Positions 1-11,711 of a stretch of DNA of 64,000 nucleotides are shown here, one piece after another (the first letter of the stretch is position 1; the number at the start of each line of letters is the position of its first letter). The DNA comes from Charina bottae (lineage: Eukaryota > Chordata > Lepidosauria > Squamata > Charinaidae), in NCBI GenBank assembly GCA_023362775.1, contig JALMGJ010000011.1, forward strand, positions 17,720,001 to 17,784,000. Reading direction: 5' to 3'. The notes under the pieces were generated by a model. That model had not been told where the DNA came from. It did not search any database and saw nothing but the letters and a program-made list of their open reading frames with translations. Both the position numbers and the translations under genes were made by a program.

Positions 1-69
1 AAATAAAGAATGAAACTTACCTCTTTAATGTGAAGTTGCCTGAATTTGAAATAATTTTTTTAATGAATT

Positions 70-144
70 GTGATCTCCCAGGGAACCCCTAGTGACCTCT
101 CATGGAACCCTCGGTTTCCACGGAACCCTGGTTGAGAAACGCTG
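70..144. repeat. Terminal part of a hAT-like element, cut by window edge
   Basis: The right end reads ggaaccctggttgagaaac followed by gctg, the reverse complement of a hAT-type CAGCGTTTCTCAACC terminus. The family differs from the abundant palindromic MITE elsewhere in the window because it has a ggaaccct-rich interior. Only this end is inside or recognisable. Confidence 0.5.
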
Positions 145-414
145 GCCTAAGCTATTTTAATCAAGTGGCTTGTGAAGATGCAGAGAACTCATTTGTTTCA
201 TCTTTGTCCACTGGACTACTCCACTAAATATCAGGCTAGGTTTGAAGGGCACGGCAGGAGAACATTCATATTCCATAAAGATCTCCACCTTCCCTCAAAG
301 ATGCCCCTCCTGATCATCTGCTGGTGATGAGTGCTTGTTGTGTATTTGGGTAACTGAACAGAGTATGGCCCATCCTGTTGTACTTTCCAGTATGATCTTA
401 AGCACAGCGTAGAT

Positions 415-549
415 CAGTGTTTCTCAACCTTGGCAACTTTAAGAGGGGTGGACTTCAACTCCCAGAATTCCCCAGCCAGCCTTGTTGGCTGAGGAATTCT
501 AGGAGTTGAAGTCTACCTCTCTTAAAGTTGCCACGGTTGAGAAACACTG
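415..549. mobile_element. Palindromic hAT-type MITE, copy 1
   Basis: The ends are CAGTGTTTCTCAACC and its inverted partner GGTTGAGAAACACTG. The two arms (about 65 bp, with the 'cttcaactcccagaattcc' core) pair around a very short loop. Flanking octamers gcgtagat and gtgtagat match 7/8, which fits the 8-bp target-site duplication of hAT transposons. Confidence 0.85.
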
Positions 550-2210
550 GTGTAGATAATTCTAGGCTTCTCATCCTGGTGGGATTCAATGTCCATGCAG
601 TTACCCAATCAAGGCAGGTTTAGGATTTCAGGTTCACCATGACAACGGTGGAACTATCCCTCCTAGTATTTGACTGCACTCACACAGTATAGTACACACT
701 TGATTCAGGATTCTACTTGGGTGTAGCTGGGAATTCTGGCTACATCATTATGAACAAATTACTCTCTGATCAATTTTGGACTATCACCTAATACAAACCT
801 GTGCAGGAAGGGAAGATTGGATAGAATAATCTGATCCAGGCACCTGATGGACCCAGTTGGTTTCCTCTGAGCTTCCCATGACACTCTTAAAGCCCTGGCT
901 GATTTCTAGCATAGGGACAGCCCAGGTGATGGACACTGGGTTTGTTCACACAACACATTGAGACACAAGTTAGCCAGCCATGATTTAGAAAAGCATGTGG
1001 CAGTATCCTGGCCAGTAAGATTATTTTATGGATTGAATAAAAAGTTGTTGGATGAACCTGGAAAATTGGGTTAATTCAGTTCTATGGTTAACTATGGTTA
1101 ATCATGTTGAGCTACTACAATCGCTATCATCCCTCTTACTGAGTCAAATCAACATCCAATGGCAATGTTTTTCTGCCCTGTGTGCCTCCACCTTTATCAA
1201 GATGGTGGGGAGAAGAACCAGAACAATTGGTACTTGAGGTGAGCAAATTTCATCACTCTTGTGAGTAATGTTGACTGGATCTACCTCCACTTGGATCAGG
1301 CAACATTGGCTCAGATCATATTGGAAAGTCTGGCCATATTGTTTTGTATTCTTTTCAGCGTGTACGTCTTGCGAAGGTGGAAAGCTGAGGGCTGCCATCT
1401 CCTTATTCTACCTTTCCTTTCAGCTCGGTCACTCTTACCCAGCATGGTGATTGGACAGGTTAAGCTAAGTTTATCCTCAGTCTCAGAAAACGTTGCTTGC
1501 TTTTTATCACAGAGTTAAGTGTTCTCTAGGGTCACTCATAATGATACTTTGGCTATGTTTTCACAACACACTTAGGACAAAAGCTTCCTTAAGGGGCATT
1601 CCCATGCCTTCCTTTTACTACCTGCCCTGCCCAACTATACACGGCTCCTTTAATCCAGTTTAGAGGCTTCCTGGGTCATCCAAACCTGAAATAGCCACCA
1701 TTTGTGTTTTCAGAAGCAGGCTTTGGATCCAAGGTCCGTGCAGGTTACGACGTCTGGATTTGGGAACTGAAAGATAGCAGTGTGGGCCGTGGACACAATT
1801 AGAGAGCCCTGTGTAATGGAATAAAATGGTGGTGTGCGTGTTTATGGACCAAGCTTTTTCACAAAGTCTCTTCTGCAGCTTTTCTGCGGCTTACTGTTTC
1901 TACACCACTGGCCACTGAGTTTCAAAAAGGGTGACTGTGGGATTTATTCTCACATTCTTTAGATTGTCACAGAAGGGAAACCGAGGTGAATAATGCAAAC
2001 CACTGAGTAATAAGCTATCATGGTTCACAGAGTTTGAGCACAGGAAAAGAAACCTGATAAGTCAGAACAACTTTTACGGCCAACATCCACAAAAGGAGAG
2101 CTTCCCTCTTGGTCAGTTTTCCTACCATGCCTGATGTGGCGACCGTACAAATGTGAGGTTTTGCCTCTGGATCTTGAGAAAAAGCAGAAGCAGCTAGGGT
2201 ACTCTTCCCC
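550..2210. other. Intergenic stretch, nothing recognised
   Basis: I see no coding exon, RNA gene or clear repeat here on either strand. The open frames are under 100 codons, have no recognisable domain and lie in ordinary AT-rich sequence. Confidence 0.5.
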
Positions 2211-2214
2211 AATA

Positions 2215-2322
2215 GGATGCCCTCTGGATATGTGAACTTCAACACCCAGAAACCTCCAGCCAGCCTGACCATTGCTGAGAATTCTGGGAGTTGAAGTCCA
2301 CCCAACTGAAAGTCACCCCATT
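2215..2322. repeat. Degraded copy of the palindromic hAT-type MITE
   Basis: Both arm cores remain ('gaacttcaacacccagaa' and 'aattctgggagttgaagtcc') but the CAGTG termini are lost. It appears to be an older copy of the family described at 415-549. Confidence 0.55.
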
Positions 2323-2633
2323 TGGGGATGCCTAAGCAAACTGGTGCCCTTTAAATGGCAAGACACTAGGAGTTGTTTGTGCCAAGTTGCTGAAGGCTGG
2401 GCCAGGACTAAGGGAGCCCCTGTGCCATAGAAATGTCCGAGTGTACCTCATCTTCCCTAAGCCATCCCCTTGAGGATTGCCAGGTCATAATGTTGCAATG
2501 ACAACTGACAGCAAAACAGGATGTCCCAGTTACAGTTACTGAAACTCTGTATCTGATACCCACCCATTCCTTCCTGCCTGCCAATAGTACAGAGTCCAGT
2601 AGAAGAGAATATCTGTAGCTCAGGGTTGAACTG

Positions 2634-2730
2634 TGGAGTCCTTGGTGCTCTCTGAGCATGGTTGTTTGCTTGCAGACGTTTTATTACCCAAGTAGACAAC
2701 ATAATCAGTGCTCATCCATTCTGTTTCTGG
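2634..2730 (-). mobile_element. Penelope-like element relic with decayed hammerhead motif
   Basis: On the minus strand this reads CTGATTA-T-GTTGTC-loop-GGGTAAT-AAAACGTC. That is the layout CTGANGA-N-stem-GAAACGTC with the conserved G8 and the GAAA box each changed by one base. The layout matches hammerhead motifs known from Penelope-like retroelement terminal repeats. Family assignment is by pattern only; no protein part is visible. Confidence 0.45.
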
Positions 2731-3640
2731 GCTCCACACGTACCTTTTGCCTGTCTTACTTTCTCCTTGGTTCCTCCTTCCGTCAACCACCTGCTGATTC
2801 TCACATTTTATACTGCAGTTCCTATTCCATCTTCTACTGCTCATTTCCCCAACACACCTCAACAGTTGGACAAACACCTTATAGATGGGCGCACATCACC
2901 CAGAGACCCTCCAACAGCTCTTCTGATCAGAGTTGAAATCGAAGGTATCTCTGAAGAACCCCTTTTTGAGGAAGATTGTCTTCTGGGCCAACAAGGGGAT
3001 TCATCTCTTCTTGATTCCATCTCTCCCTTTCTCTTTTCTTCTGGCCCTTCTTAGCCACAACTAGCATGGCTGCAGGTGAGAGATGATGGAAGCCATAGTT
3101 CAACAATGCCTGGAAAGTCACGGCTACACATTGCCCTCTGCTTCTGCCCTCCGGCTTCCACCATTCTGTTACTTTCTTTGCTTCTCAGAATCAATTCCCA
3201 AGAATCCTATGGGTGGTTTAAACCCCATTCACAGTAATAAATATACCTCCCCTTAGAAAAGATGCTGGCAGGCTGCTCTGCTTCCTGAGCAAGTGAACCT
3301 TCCATGACATCACAGCAGGCCAACCAGTGTTAAGAGGCTTCACGGCCATAAATGGATGGTATAAGGACCAAGACTGCGAGGTTCTTTGGGAGGGCAGTGG
3401 GAGAAGGACAGGAAAACAGGAAGATTCCCAGACCCTCCCCTCAGCAGTCAAAGAGCCTTTATTGCCGAGAGGCTTTTGATTGCAATGGTATAGAAATCTA
3501 ATAAATACAGAAATAAAATAAAACTTAACATGAAGTAAACTGCAGTAGGTGAGATAAGGTGAGATAAGGAGAACAAAATATAAGGATTCTGTTCCCCAAG
3601 CCAAAAATTTGCACCTCAAACATGCAATTCAGGGCAATTT
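2731..3640. other. Region downstream of ZNF668, no gene seen
   Basis: Short overlapping frames exist on both strands but none resembles a known domain or carries a supporting pair of splice sites. The right part may belong to the ZNF668 3' UTR if a distal polyadenylation site is used (AATAAA on the minus strand at 3458-3463). Confidence 0.4.
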
Positions 3641-3664
3641 TCCCCTTTAAAAAAAAGCAAGCCA

Positions 3665-3670
3665 TTTATT
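3665..3670 (-). terminator. Candidate ZNF668 polyadenylation signal
   Basis: The minus strand reads AATAAA about 620 nt beyond the ZNF668 stop codon. It is the first canonical hexamer I see downstream. A second lies at 3458-3463. Use of either is inferred. Confidence 0.5.
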
Positions 3671-4290
3671 TTAATCTTTTCTTACAAGCAGGGAAACCCT
3701 CAGATAATTTGTAATACTCTCCTGGAAGGAAAGATAGTTGTTCTTTGCTTCCTCCCTTGATTTTCTCTGTTTAATTCTTCTCGCCCTTAAAAGGACCTGG
3801 AGGTTTTTTTCCCCCGTCAAAAAAACAACAACCCAGCAGATCACAACAGTTGCAGAAACACCCCAGAGGTGAATGCGAATCACCCTGTCAACAGCGGAAG
3901 CACACCTCCACACACGCACACATGTGCAATCTCACAAGCCACAGGCCCCTTTTGCTGACCCAAGTTTCAAAAGCATGAGTTTGGATTCTCACCCCCCCAC
4001 CCCACCCCCAGGCACACTTAATTCCCCACCGGGCAGGCAAGTGGGCGAAAATGGAGGGTGGGAGAAAAGGCAGCCACACACACCGACTGATGAAGCACAC
4101 CTGGCCCTGTTTGGAAAGAAGTGCTAGAGAGCCATGCTGGATAGGAGGCCCTGAAGGAGTGCAGCTCACACATTACGTCAAGGAGGCAAGACTGTGCATT
4201 CATCAAAGTACGCAAAGGGCTTTCAGGCAGCCAAGCCAGCTCCTTTTCACCCAATCACAGGCAGGGCAGGGCAGGGGAGGGAGGCGGAGC

Positions 4291-6036
4291 TTAAGAGGGT
4301 TCCGTGAGGGGGTCAGGCAGGCAGTCTGAGGGAGAATCCTTGTCAGTCTCCGTCCCCTCGTCAGGGGGATGGAGATGAGCAGGGAGGAGGGACTCATAAG
4401 TTGTGATGGTGGCAGTCATCATGGTTTCGTCGGAGCTCCTGTTCTCCAGGGCCACATGGGTCTTGAGGTGCTTGCGCAGGTCCGAGGCACACAAGAAGGC
4501 TTTAGAGCAGTGGGGGCAGGCATGGGGGCGGATCCCCGAGTGGATCCGCTCGTGCTTACGCAGGCCAGCCCGGTCCGAGAAGCCTTTGCCGCATTCTGGG
4601 CACGGAAACGGGCGCAGGCCAGGGTGAAGCAGGCGCTCGTGGCGGCGCAGTTCTTGGATGGAGGCAAAGGCCTCCCCACACTCCCCACAGGCAGACACCA
4701 CGGTGGCGACCATGATGGCTGACGGGGCGCCAGGGGGCAGGCCCTGGTTGCTCAGGAGGATGGCCTTGTAATCGCTGTTCTCGTTGGCATGGGTGCGCTC
4801 GTGCTTCCGAAGGCTGGATGACACCACAAAGGCCTTGCCGCAGAGCTGGCACTTGAATGGCCGCTCGCCCGAGTGCACGCGGTAGTGTTTGGTGAGGCTG
4901 GCCCGCTCGGCAAAGCTTTTGCCGCACTCCCCGCACTGGTGAGGGCGCTGGCCCGAGTGCACCAGCAGGTGGCGCTTGAGGTCCCACGAAGCCACAAAGC
5001 TCTTGTCGCACTGGGAGCACTTGAAGGGCCTCTCGCCGGTGTGGATGCGCTGGTGCATGGCCAGGTCGGCCGGCTGGCGGAAGGCCTTCCCACACTTGTC
5101 GCAGGCGTAGGGCTTGAGGCCCTGGTGGGCTCGCTGATGCCGGCGGAAGCTGGAGGGGTCGCTGAACATACGCCCGCACTGCGGGCAGAGAAAAGGCTTC
5201 TCCCCGGAGTGCGTCCGCTGGTGGCTCTGGAAAGAGGATAGCTGGGTGAACCCTTTCCCACAGAGGTTGCAGCAGTACGGCTTGTGGTCCGCGTGGATGC
5301 GCTGGTGGCAGGCCAGCGACGAGGAGCGGGAAAAGGCCTTTCCGCAGTCCTGGCACAAGAAGGGACGTTCGCCGGTGTGGGAGCGCTCATGGTTCTTGAG
5401 ATCCTTCAGCTCTGCGTATGTCTTGTGGCAAACCTCGCACTGATAGGGGCGGAGGCCAGCGTGGGTACGGCGGTGCTTCCGGAACACCGAGGGGTCCGCA
5501 AAGCGCTTGCTGCATTCGCCGCAGGAATACGGCTTCTCGCCCGTGTGGGAACGCTGGTGGATCTTCAGCTTGGAAAGAGTGCCGTAGCCCTTGTGGCACT
5601 GCTGGCAGCGGAAGGGCAGGTCTCCGGTGTGCTGGGCCATGTGGACTCGCAGGCAAACTGGCTGCATGAAGGCCTTGCCGCATTCATAGCAAACGAAGGG
5701 CTTCTCACCGCTGTGGCTACGCCCGTGGTTACGCAGCTCGGGGGCGGTTTTGTAAGCCTTGGCACAAAACTGGCATTGGTATGGGCGCTCTGTCTGGTGG
5801 CTGAGCTGGTGTTTGCGAAGTTGAGCCCGGTCAGGAAACTCTTTCCTGCAATTAGGGCAAGCGAGTTTGCCAGTCACATGGGAGTTTAAATGACGCAACA
5901 CCCGTGGCACGCTAGGAAAGGTCTTGTTGCAGGTCAGGCACCTATAGCGCCGCCCGGATTGGGTGTAGCCAGGCTCTTCCTCCTCCTCCTCCAGCTTCAC
6001 TTCCACACCCATTTCTCCTTCATCTGCTTCAGCCAT
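4291..6036 (-). CDS. ZNF668: ZNF668, C2H2 zinc-finger protein (17 fingers)
   Basis: The 581-residue protein is encoded in one uninterrupted coding exon. It has an acidic N-terminus (residues 1-22, a run of Glu) followed by 17 C2H2 fingers. Fingers 1-14 form one block starting at Tyr31. A linker of about 35 residues with no finger follows, then three more ([51 protein letters not shown]). Many linkers are the TGEKP/SGERP type of DNA-binding fingers. Order and spacing match my recollection of human ZNF668 (about 619 aa, 16 fingers), especially '[19 protein letters not shown]' and '[13 protein letters not shown]'. I chose the ATG at 6036 because the in-frame ATG further upstream lies before a clear splice acceptor. 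Human ZNF668 is a nuclear/nucleolar protein linked to p53 stability and DNA-damage repair; that role is transferred by orthology. The head-to-head neighbour is ZNF646, as in mammals. Confidence 0.95.
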   Translation of the reverse strand: MAEADEGEMGVEVKLEEEEEEPGYTQSGRRYRCLTCNKTFPSVPRVLRHLNSHVTGKLACPNCRKEFPDRAQLRKHQLSHQTERPYQCQFCAKAYKTAPELRNHGRSHSGEKPFVCYECGKAFMQPVCLRVHMAQHTGDLPFRCQQCHKGYGTLSKLKIHQRSHTGEKPYSCGECSKRFADPSVFRKHRRTHAGLRPYQCEVCHKTYAELKDLKNHERSHTGERPFLCQDCGKAFSRSSSLACHQRIHADHKPYCCNLCGKGFTQLSSFQSHQRTHSGEKPFLCPQCGRMFSDPSSFRRHQRAHQGLKPYACDKCGKAFRQPADLAMHQRIHTGERPFKCSQCDKSFVASWDLKRHLLVHSGQRPHQCGECGKSFAERASLTKHYRVHSGERPFKCQLCGKAFVVSSSLRKHERTHANENSDYKAILLSNQGLPPGAPSAIMVATVVSACGECGEAFASIQELRRHERLLHPGLRPFPCPECGKGFSDRAGLRKHERIHSGIRPHACPHCSKAFLCASDLRKHLKTHVALENRSSDETMMTATITTYESLLPAHLHPPDEGTETDKDSPSDCLPDPLTEPS

Positions 6037-6054
6037 CTTTCCAGAGGATGCTGC

Positions 6055-6080
6055 CTGAAATACACACGGGCACTGCATTT
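6055..6080 (-). promoter_or_regulatory. Splice acceptor before the ZNF668 coding exon
   Basis: The minus strand reads gtgtatttcag then GCAGCATCC, 18 nt before the ATG. This places the start codon near the 5' edge of the exon and implies one or more noncoding upstream exons, probably in the CpG island at 13-16 kb. Confidence 0.8.
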
Positions 6081-6099
6081 ACAGACTTGTCTCGTTATG

Positions 6100-6890
6100 C
6101 GGTTTACAGATAGAGGTGAGGGATGGACATGTGTGGGTGGCATGCAGCCTCCCAGTTAATTTGTGTGGCCTTTCCAGAGCCCTCGAAGGTTCATGACTGA
6201 ACTCTGCTGCTTTCCTTCAGTGAGAAAACATCCAGGTAATGCCAAAAAAGGGGGAAATTATAGTACGAAAGCAGCAGCTATGCTATCCAGTTGTCCACAG
6301 GACTATTTTCATCTCCCTCTAACTAGCCCCACCACTATTACCACATGGCCCCTGGCCAGAAAAATACGGCCAAATCTTGCCCATCTTCTGGACCAAGCAT
6401 TGACCTCAGTTCAAAGCCTCCTGAGCTGCGAGGTTCACCGTGGATTACTCATGAGCTCTTCACCAAAGCTGCTTCTTTGGATTGCAAAAAGGGGGGAAAG
6501 TGAGAAGACCTAGTGCTTCCCTGCATTTCTAAGAGGACGGACGGGATCCAAACAGGCAAGATTTTTTTAAAAATCTAAAATTTGCAACCAATTTACAAAC
6601 AATGGTGAGAATTTGAGCAAGTGGCGGATTAGGGGGGGAAAACTCCCTTCCGCCTGTGTGCGGTCAAGCTCAAAGGGAAGAGCAGCACCAAACATCCAAA
6701 CTTATGATTATTTGGCACTACAGAACCTTCCTTCAGAAGGTCAGGCGTGTTAAAAAAAATGAGTTAGTTTTCTCTCAGCTGAATTTCAGTCCCCCGTTTC
6801 CTGCTTCAGGGTCAGAGTAAGCACACCAAAAATTGGACAGGAGGTCAACTGTTCCTCCTGGGGGTGGTTAGCTTCATAATATCCTCCTTT
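6100..6890. other. Presumed ZNF668 5' intron, unremarkable part
   Basis: No repeat, exon or RNA gene was recognised in this stretch. Confidence 0.4.
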
Positions 6891-6964
6891 TAAGAACATA
6901 CCATCTTTTGGATTTTTATTTTTTATTTTTATAGTAGTTTTTAAATGTATAGGCTTTTAACTTT

Positions 6965-7045
6965 TATACTGTGATTGTAAACCGCCCAGAGTCTACCATG
7001 GTAGAGATGGGCGGGGATAAATCCAAATAATAAATAAAATAATAA
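6965..7045 (+). repeat. Retroelement 3' tail with 'gtaaaccgcccagagtc' motif
   Basis: The motif 'tgtaaaccgcccagagtc' then 'gatgggcggggataaat' ends in an (AATA)n tail. The same tail recurs at 9788 (minus), 34503, 36920 (minus), 46030 and 48863. It looks like the conserved 3' end of one LINE or LINE-driven SINE family, probably L2-like. Family name is uncertain. Confidence 0.55.
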
Positions 7046-7049
7046 ATAA

Positions 7050-8650
7050 ACTGTTCACAACTCAGAAACTTGTCAACAGATGCTCCTCTTTCTTATCTGG
7101 GTCTTATCTTCAGGCAGCAGCTGAGTGGCAAACTACTCCTGCCCATTTAGGCATTTCCTTTTCTCCAGTCTGAAAAGGCCTATGCCAAGCAATTCAACAT
7201 CCTCCAGGTGATGGGCCGTCCAACCCCAAAGACATTCTGGAAGGCAACAGAGAAATTCCCTTCTCCTTTAATCTCACAGAGGCATCAGCTCTTTAAACCT
7301 GAATACATGAGTGAAGCAGAGCCATATGCGGTGGGTGTCTCTGTGTGGGAGAACCAGCAGTGCAGAGACGTAGGGGAGGAAGCTGGCAGCTTCATCAAAT
7401 CATTATCGGAAGAGCTGAGATAATCCTTACTGAGCTTCGCTGTTAGGCGGGGGTGAGGGAATTCCTTGTCCTAATGGGGCTAGCAACTTCCCAAGGATTG
7501 GGGACCATAACTCACACCCTGAACAACCTGGGGTGGAAAGATGGTGACGTCATTGGAAGGCTGTAACCATTTTGGCCTATTTGGAGGCCTGGAGGTTGTA
7601 TGGGTAGGGCTGGGCTGGGTACTCTTCTAGGAAGCTAACTGCTCCCATTTCCACTCTTAAAAGGCCTTGGAATTTGGTGGCCGAACGATTGCATTTCGTC
7701 AGTGCAATAATGGGAGATTGTGGGGCAGGGCAAGTATTTAGGGGTGGAAATTGGAACGACGGAGAGATCTGGTGTTCCTGTTTTTGCCACCACTTTTGAG
7801 AAACATAATGCCACCAAAACTGGGGATGTTATTGGCCGTGTGTGTGGCGTCAGGACTGTCCCCTCCTGAGTTAGGATCTCTAGCCTACACCTTTCGGAGG
7901 GAAGCAACTTTGAAAGAGAAACAAAATTAAGCCACAGGAACAGACAAAACCAAGAAGGGGATGGCTCATTCGTACAACTCAACCTCCCCACAACCTGGTG
8001 CCTTTTACAGGCTGTGTGGAATGAGTATGATGGGGGTTGTCATCCGACATATCTGCAAGGTGCGAGATGGGAAAGCCGGCATCACTTTTGAAAGGTTCAA
8101 GTGGGAGTGACAGCTGTTCTGTACAGTTTATATGCCAATTACACAGGGAGCGCATACGGCATCAGAATGTTTATGAGATGCAAGACGTTATATGAAATTT
8201 AGTTTGTAAGGAGTGTGTAACTGACCAAAAATAAAGCAGAAGGAAAGGAGAACAAATCTACTTTGGATTCCAGAAATCAGATGTAAAAAAAAAAAAAAGG
8301 AGTGTGTAGTTTAGGAGGTCAGCATCCACAATTGGGGGGCGGGGGGAAGCAGGGGGAATAGGCTGTTTGTTCCTCAACTCTGCAAGAACAGAAGGTGCGG
8401 AATTGGCCTGCTCTTTGCAAGATGGTTGGTTTGGGGATCTGGAGAGAAGGGGAGGGGGAGGATAGGAAGGCCATCAGACGTAGACATAGCTAGAATAACA
8501 GGAGGGAGAAGATTTTGGAGGAAGATAAAATAAAATCACAAGTCTCTCGCAAGTGGAGTTCCTGGAATTCACCAAGCAGAACTGCAATTATTCATAAGGT
8601 TCCTTTCATTTGGCTTTGAAGAACCGAAAACCTGGGGGTGTAGAGGAGCT
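7050..8650. other. Intronic/intergenic stretch, nothing recognised
   Basis: Only short frames without recognisable domains are present. A poly(A) run at about 8285-8299 and a G-rich run near 8333-8345 are simple sequence. Confidence 0.4.
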
Positions 8651-8653
8651 CTC

Positions 8654-8670
8654 AAGAAAAAGATGGCAGC
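8654..8670. repeat. Left target-site duplication of the L1-like insertion
   Basis: The 17-mer aagaaaaagatggcagc is repeated exactly at 10770-10786. The A-rich start fits target-primed reverse transcription. Confidence 0.75.
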
Positions 8671-9436
8671 GGACTTCCGGTGGGAATATGGCCGACTGAA
8701 CAGCTGCGTCCGCGAGCTACATGGACAGAACTGACAGCGGAGGCTTTTTTTTGGGCTCGGGCAGGCTTTTTCCTGAAGCCCAAGAGCGCTTTCATGATAA
8801 AGAAAACACTCGGAATCATCCCATATGCTCTCCAAAACGCCATCTTGCAGCCAGAGAATCGCAAACAGTGTTTGCGACAATCCGGTAAGAGACGCCGGGA
8901 GGCTGGGACGTCACCATTTCCAAGCCTCGCTGTAGCCTTAAAGGGACATTAGGTTGAGCCACCCCATTTCTAAATCACTCAATTTATATTATTTTTAAGT
9001 TTATGTACCCCAAGAGAGGCTTTCTACAAGAAGAAGAAGCGGACTCTCTTGGTGCTTATTGTTACTTCTGGAGCAAATTTTTAAAATCTTTTAAAGTTTT
9101 GGCTTGTTTTCCCATTTAAAGATTAAGGAGGACTGAGAATAAATAATTGCCTCCCTGTTGTTATTTTTGTACTGACTTTGAAGGATTTGATATTTTCCTA
9201 CACGTTGAATTTGTTGTTTTTGAATCTCCAGCCTTCTGTTCACTTTCCCTGGGAGCTGCTTGTTAGCACACTTTCTCTTCTTTCAATTTCACTGGGAAAC
9301 TTTCCACTAACTCATTAACTCCAACCTGCGGGAGTCAAGTATCTAGGGAGCGCCATAATCTACTGCCTGAAACACGGAGGATTTCAAGATTTTCTCCGAG
9401 TTCCCTTGTGAGCTTAAGCAGACCTACAAACAGATT

Positions 9437-9739
9437 TTGTCAGATTCCTGTCAAGTTATTTTGCAAGATATTCGAGACATTGCGGAAAATATCTGCTTTA
9501 AAATGTGTCAACTGGCTGAGAACGTTATGGAAGAAGCTGAAGATACAGATGTTTTTATATACGGTGAGACTGAAGTCTTTGCTGAAATGCCAGGAGAAGA
9601 GTTCATTCCGGTGGTGAAGGGGTTGAAGGAACAGCCTGAATGGCAAATCACAAACAGTGCTGTTTTTCTGAGGGAATGTTATGGGGAAAAAGAGACTTTG
9701 CTCTGTGGGAGGCCTTTGTTGAGAAGTCTGAGTTTTTAA
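9437..9739 (+). pseudogene. ORF1-like remnant inside the L1-like insertion
   Basis: The 100-codon frame begins MSDSCQVILQDIRDIAENIC and contains acidic and heptad-like segments that could derive from a coiled-coil ORF1 protein. I recognise no diagnostic RRM or nucleic-acid-binding motif. Its position after a GC-rich leader in a retro-inserted unit is the main support. Confidence 0.35.
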
Positions 9740-9787
9740 GGGGGGGCAGTTGGGGCTGTTTGATTTCTGTATGAAAAATGCCTTGTG

Positions 9788-9890
9788 TGTAATTTATTTA
9801 TTTATTGGATTTATTGGATTTATCACCGCCCAACTCCCCCGAGGGGGACTCTGAGCGGTTTACAACAGAATTAAAGCATTAATATAAATT
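9788..9890 (-). repeat. Retroelement 3' tail, minus orientation
   Basis: It begins with (TTTA)n and contains 'tttatcaccgcccaactcc' and 'gagcggtttacaac'. This is the reverse complement of the tail described at 6965-7045. It lies inside the L1-like insertion, so it is younger. Confidence 0.55.
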
Positions 9891-10769
9891 TATAAATAAA
9901 ACAAAATACATAATAAGTAATAATTTAAAGTATAATAAATAAAATGGGATCCAAAGGCAGAGTATTCTTAAGTTTACAAAAAGGGCCCCTCAGAGCAAAT
10001 CTAAGGTGCTAGCCATCTCCAGGTATCTCCAATCTCCTTCTGACCCCAAGCATACTGACACAACCAGGTAATATGGAGATATGTAATTGTCTTCGTATAT
10101 TTCAAAGTGGGGTAAAAATTTAAGAACGATTAATTGGATTGATAATGAGGCTTTTATGATTTCATTTCTCTTTAATGATTTGGATTGAGACTTATTGGAC
10201 TTTTTTAAAGATTTCTCTGATTTTTAAGATTTATAAAGTAATTATAAGGTATAATAATAATTGTTTGGTGTTTAGGGTTAATAGGGTTAAGATTGTTGTA
10301 GTATTATCAATTATAAAAGTAGACAATTTATATGTTTTTATAATTTGATTTTTATTATAGTGGACAGAAATATATAGAAGAGTGGTTGTTGTTAGTTGCC
10401 GTCAGGAAATAATTAAATAAATGTTGTTTTTTGAGGGAGGGAAGTTGATTTAGAGATTTATATACTTTTTTTTGCAATATAAGGGGAAGGAGCAATTGCA
10501 TTTAGTGATTTATATACAGTATGTGCTAATGGAATGATTTATAGAAATAATGTGATCTTGGTTTGATATAGAGCAAGGGATTGATTATGGAAATTGCTGT
10601 ATATTCTTGTTGTTAAAAGTCGGAAGTCACCTCTTTTTGTAATTGTAAAAAAAATTTTCTCTTGTGTTTTCACTTTTTTATTTTTTCCCTTTTTTATTTG
10701 TAGTTTTTTTTGGGGGGGGTTTTTTTGTAGTTTTTATCTTTGTCTTAAATTGAATGAAATTCTTATTAA

Positions 10770-10786
10770 AAGAAAAAGATGGCAGC
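10770..10786. repeat. Right target-site duplication of the L1-like insertion
   Basis: Exact copy of the 17-mer at 8654-8670, directly after the element's 3' 'ttatta' end. Confidence 0.75.
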
Positions 10787-11400
10787 ATGGCAGAACTGCT
10801 TCCTACCAGGAGGAAAGAGGAAGGTCTGCTGCTGGATAATAAACAGCCTGCAAAAGAAAGGTTTGCCCAGGGTTTAACGCCCCCCCCCATGCATGTCTGG
10901 GGTTAGTATACATAAGAGCAGGCAAGGGTGCCTCTGAACACAGCTGGGGTGGTAGCAGACGGAGAAGAGTGAGAGATCACCCCTGATCTAGCAGGGAGCT
11001 GGGCAGTGATACCAGGACATTGGAAGGATGGGTGTTTCTTGTTTCTTTTAGAAAGGTAAAATAGGAGACAAACCTACACAAGGTTTAACACAGTTATTTT
11101 CGCTCCTTATTCTGGAAGGAAAAATGAACACCTCGACACTTATTTCAGTCTTCTGCTGCCAAATTTCATCTTCATGGCTGGCCAGGGAGTGCTCTGGGGG
11201 CTGAAAAAAACAGGGCCGGGGCAGGAGAGCTCGGGGGCCAAGGTCGGCCCAACCCTGCTGGGGGGTCCTGGCCAATGAGCACACTGGCACCATTTGGGCA
11301 GCCGAATTTACAGACATTCCCTGCAGGCCAGCTCAGGCCCCTCCCCTCTCAGAAAAATGCAACTCAGCTTGCCCCAAAATCATGTTCCAACCCCAGAGCT

Positions 11401-11521
11401 CAAAAGAAAGGAAAGGAAAGGAAAGGAAAGGAAAGGAAAGGAAAGGAAAGGAAAGGAAAGGAAAGGAAAGGAAAGGAAAGGAAAGGAAAGGAAAGGAAAG
11501 GAAAAGAAAAGAAAAGAAAAG
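11401..11521 (+). repeat. (AAAGG)n pentanucleotide microsatellite
   Basis: About 20 near-perfect units of AAAGG, decaying to AAAAG over the last four. The strand is pure purine. It creates artificial open frames on both strands (Lys-Glu-Arg-Lys-Gly and Ser-Phe-Pro-Phe-Leu repeats) that are not genes. Confidence 0.95.
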
Positions 11522-11711
11522 GATATGGAACAGCAGTGTGAGATGGAATATATAAGGCTGCACAATCAGATCTAGAATGACAACCAGATCATTTGGAGGA
11601 AGGGACTGAGGGGAAGAAGAGGAGGAGGAGGGTGAAACTGTAGGAATCTATGATAATCACATCTGGGGGTCTCCAAACTCAGGGCTTCTTGCATTAAGAT
11701 GTACTAGGCCA

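Larger units (their letters stand above)
8671..10769 (+). mobile_element. L1-like non-LTR insertion, internally deleted
   Basis: A 2.1-kb insertion bounded by a perfect 17-bp direct repeat. The 5' end is GC-rich (ggacttccggtggg, as in LINE 5' UTRs) and the 3' third is T/A-rich, ending in 'attcttattaaaa'. It is too short for a full L1 (6-7 kb) and no reverse-transcriptase motif is present. It is therefore a deletion derivative or a non-autonomous passenger. A degraded ORF lies at 9437-9739. A retroelement tail (9788-9890, minus) has inserted into it. The family call is an inference from its ends and TSD. Confidence 0.6.

Noticed and set aside
2662..3054. 130-codon plus-strand frame as a gene
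   Set aside because: It overlaps a Penelope-like relic, lacks a domain and overlaps antisense frames of similar length.
4556..5889. Additional frames on both strands within ZNF668
   Set aside because: Out-of-frame and antisense shadows of the finger array.
11275..11575. Lys/Glu/Arg/Gly and Ser/Phe/Pro/Leu repeat 'proteins'
   Set aside because: They are translations of the (AAAGG)n microsatellite.
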